5,017 bases of DNA from Fusobacteriota bacterium. Lineage in GTDB: Bacteria > Fusobacteriota > Fusobacteriia > JAPLKR01. The DNA lies in the NCBI GenBank assembly GCA_026387965.1, contig JAPLKR010000018.1, positions 1-5,017 on the forward strand, in the 5' to 3' direction. How positions within the stretch are numbered: position 1 is the first letter of the stretch; the number at the start of each line of letters is the position of its first letter. The notes beneath the pieces are model-generated. The model was not told the origin of the DNA, did not search any database, and saw only the letters and a list, made by a program, of their open reading frames with translations. The translations under genes and the position numbers were made by a program. This document shows, in pieces, positions 4,029 through 5,017 of this stretch.

Positions 4029-5017
4029 ATGGATATCAAAGAACGCGAAAAACTGGTGCTCAATGCAGTAATTGACCACTATATCAGAACGGGCGACACC
4101 ATTTCATCGATAACCTTGGTAAAAAAGTATAATGTTAAATTTTCTTCGGCAACTATTAGAAATGTAATGGTAACGCTAGAAACCCTAGGATATCTCGACA
4201 AAACACATGCTTCAAGTGGCAGAATTCTCACGACAAAAGGTTACCGATATTATATTGATTCCCTTTTGCAGATTAAAGACTTAACGGCATTTGAAAAGGC
4301 CGCGGTGAGCAAGACCTATTTTTCTCCTATACAAGAGTTAGCACAACTCTACTATGAAACAGTGGAACTTTTGGGAAATTTAACGCAAACAGCTGTTTTT
4401 TTGATAGCTTATGATGAAGAGCGAGTATTACTGCGTATTGATTATATCTACGTAAGTGAAAGAAAAGTAATATTAGCTCTTATTTTTGAAGGAAATTTAA
4501 GCCGTTTTGAAGAGATTCGGTTAAAAAATTCAGTTGAAAGATCTCAAATCGAAACCTGTATTGTAAAATTAAACGCTAGAATAGCTGCTGGCGAGTTAAC
4601 CGATAGTGAAAAACTTATAAATGCTTTAAATGAAGTGTTTGAGTTTAATCTTGGGTATTATCAAGAGCAGTATAAACATCGCAGCCAAGGTCGTTACGTC
4701 ATTTATGGAATTCAAAATTTAATTTATTCTATTGAAGATTTAACATCTACAGACACTTTAGAGCTTGTAAGTTTACTCAATAGCCCAGTGAGAAGTGCGA
4801 ATTTTTTCAAGGGAATATATGAAGCGCATAGCGAGCACGTGATGGAAGAACAAGGAATAAAGGTTATTTTAGGCGAAGAAGTTATTCAAGATCTTTTTTC
4901 AAAATTTGGATTTGTTTTAAAAAAAGTAAAGACTGAGGAAAAAGAGATTATCTTTGGTATTGTAGGTCCAAGACGTATGCAGTATGAAAAGGCAGTGAGC
5001 TTACTTGATTATGTAGG
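4029..5017 (+). CDS. hrcA: Heat-inducible transcription repressor HrcA (3' end outside window)
   Basis: HrcA is the dimeric repressor that binds CIRCE operators and keeps chaperone operons (hrcA-grpE-dnaK-dnaJ, groESL) low until heat shock. The window holds 329 codons without a stop; the family has about 340-350, so only the last 10-20 residues are missing. Residues 1-75 are the winged helix-turn-helix, with SSATIRN (39-45), the wing segment HASSGRI (60-66) and GYRYY (71-75). The middle is the GAF-like dimer domain, and IFGIVGPRRMQYE (308-320) is the conserved C-terminal motif. The start is ATG with AAGGAGA 5 bases upstream. Family-typical residues are replaced in the DNA-binding part: the usual PVGSRT is TISSIT (24-29), and the usual PHTSxGRIPT is THASSGRILT (59-68), losing two prolines. 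Two degenerate CIRCE elements flank its promoter, implying autoregulation. Confidence 0.95.
   Translation, partial: MDIKEREKLVLNAVIDHYIRTGDTISSITLVKKYNVKFSSATIRNVMVTLETLGYLDKTHASSGRILTTKGYRYYIDSLLQIKDLTAFEKAAVSKTYFSPIQELAQLYYETVELLGNLTQTAVFLIAYDEERVLLRIDYIYVSERKVILALIFEGNLSRFEEIRLKNSVERSQIETCIVKLNARIAAGELTDSEKLINALNEVFEFNLGYYQEQYKHRSQGRYVIYGIQNLIYSIEDLTSTDTLELVSLLNSPVRSANFFKGIYEAHSEHVMEEQGIKVILGEEVIQDLFSKFGFVLKKVKTEEKEIIFGIVGPRRMQYEKAVSLLDYV

Overview
The window is AT-rich chromosomal DNA. It carries the housekeeping genes rny (ribonuclease Y), ymdB (metallophosphoesterase) and the start of the hrcA heat-shock repressor locus. That gene set, the strong AGGAGG-type ribosome binding sites, the sigma-A style promoters and the CIRCE-like operators all point to a low-GC Bacillota, most likely a clostridial lineage. 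This taxonomic call is an inference from gene content, not from a marker gene. All intact genes are on the + strand.

Layout. Positions 1-140 hold a cluster of inverted repeats with no convincing gene. A promoter near 192-220 precedes an uncharacterised small lipoprotein gene (266-805). Its product is followed after 24 bases by rny (830-2182), so the two probably form one transcript ending at a clear intrinsic terminator (2187-2217). The -35 box of a consensus promoter overlaps the end of that terminator's T-tract and drives ymdB (2289-3062). A third strong promoter (3128-3156) drives a 37-codon gene of unknown function (3214-3327). A decayed second copy of this gene lies about 65 bases downstream. 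Next comes a 345-base internally deleted IS3-family element (3516-3860) with transposase remnants on the - strand. The last part is a near-consensus promoter bracketed by two degenerate CIRCE operators, then hrcA, which runs off the window after 329 codons.

The main surprise is rny. The protein has its membrane anchor, long charged coiled coil, complete HD phosphohydrolase domain and C-terminal domain. The KH RNA-binding domain, with its GxxG loop, is cleanly missing: the residues that normally flank it (VEST and HPAKIEE) are fused in frame. The result is a 450-residue protein instead of about 520. A second theme is divergence at the heat-shock regulator: the HrcA winged-helix region departs from the family pattern and both CIRCE elements are imperfect.

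How the genes work together: RNase Y starts mRNA decay at the membrane. YmdB is a cyclic-nucleotide phosphodiesterase usually encoded next to rny, and here the two are separated by a terminator and an independent promoter. HrcA represses chaperone operons, which probably lie beyond the right edge. The lipoprotein and the 37-residue protein have no assigned role.
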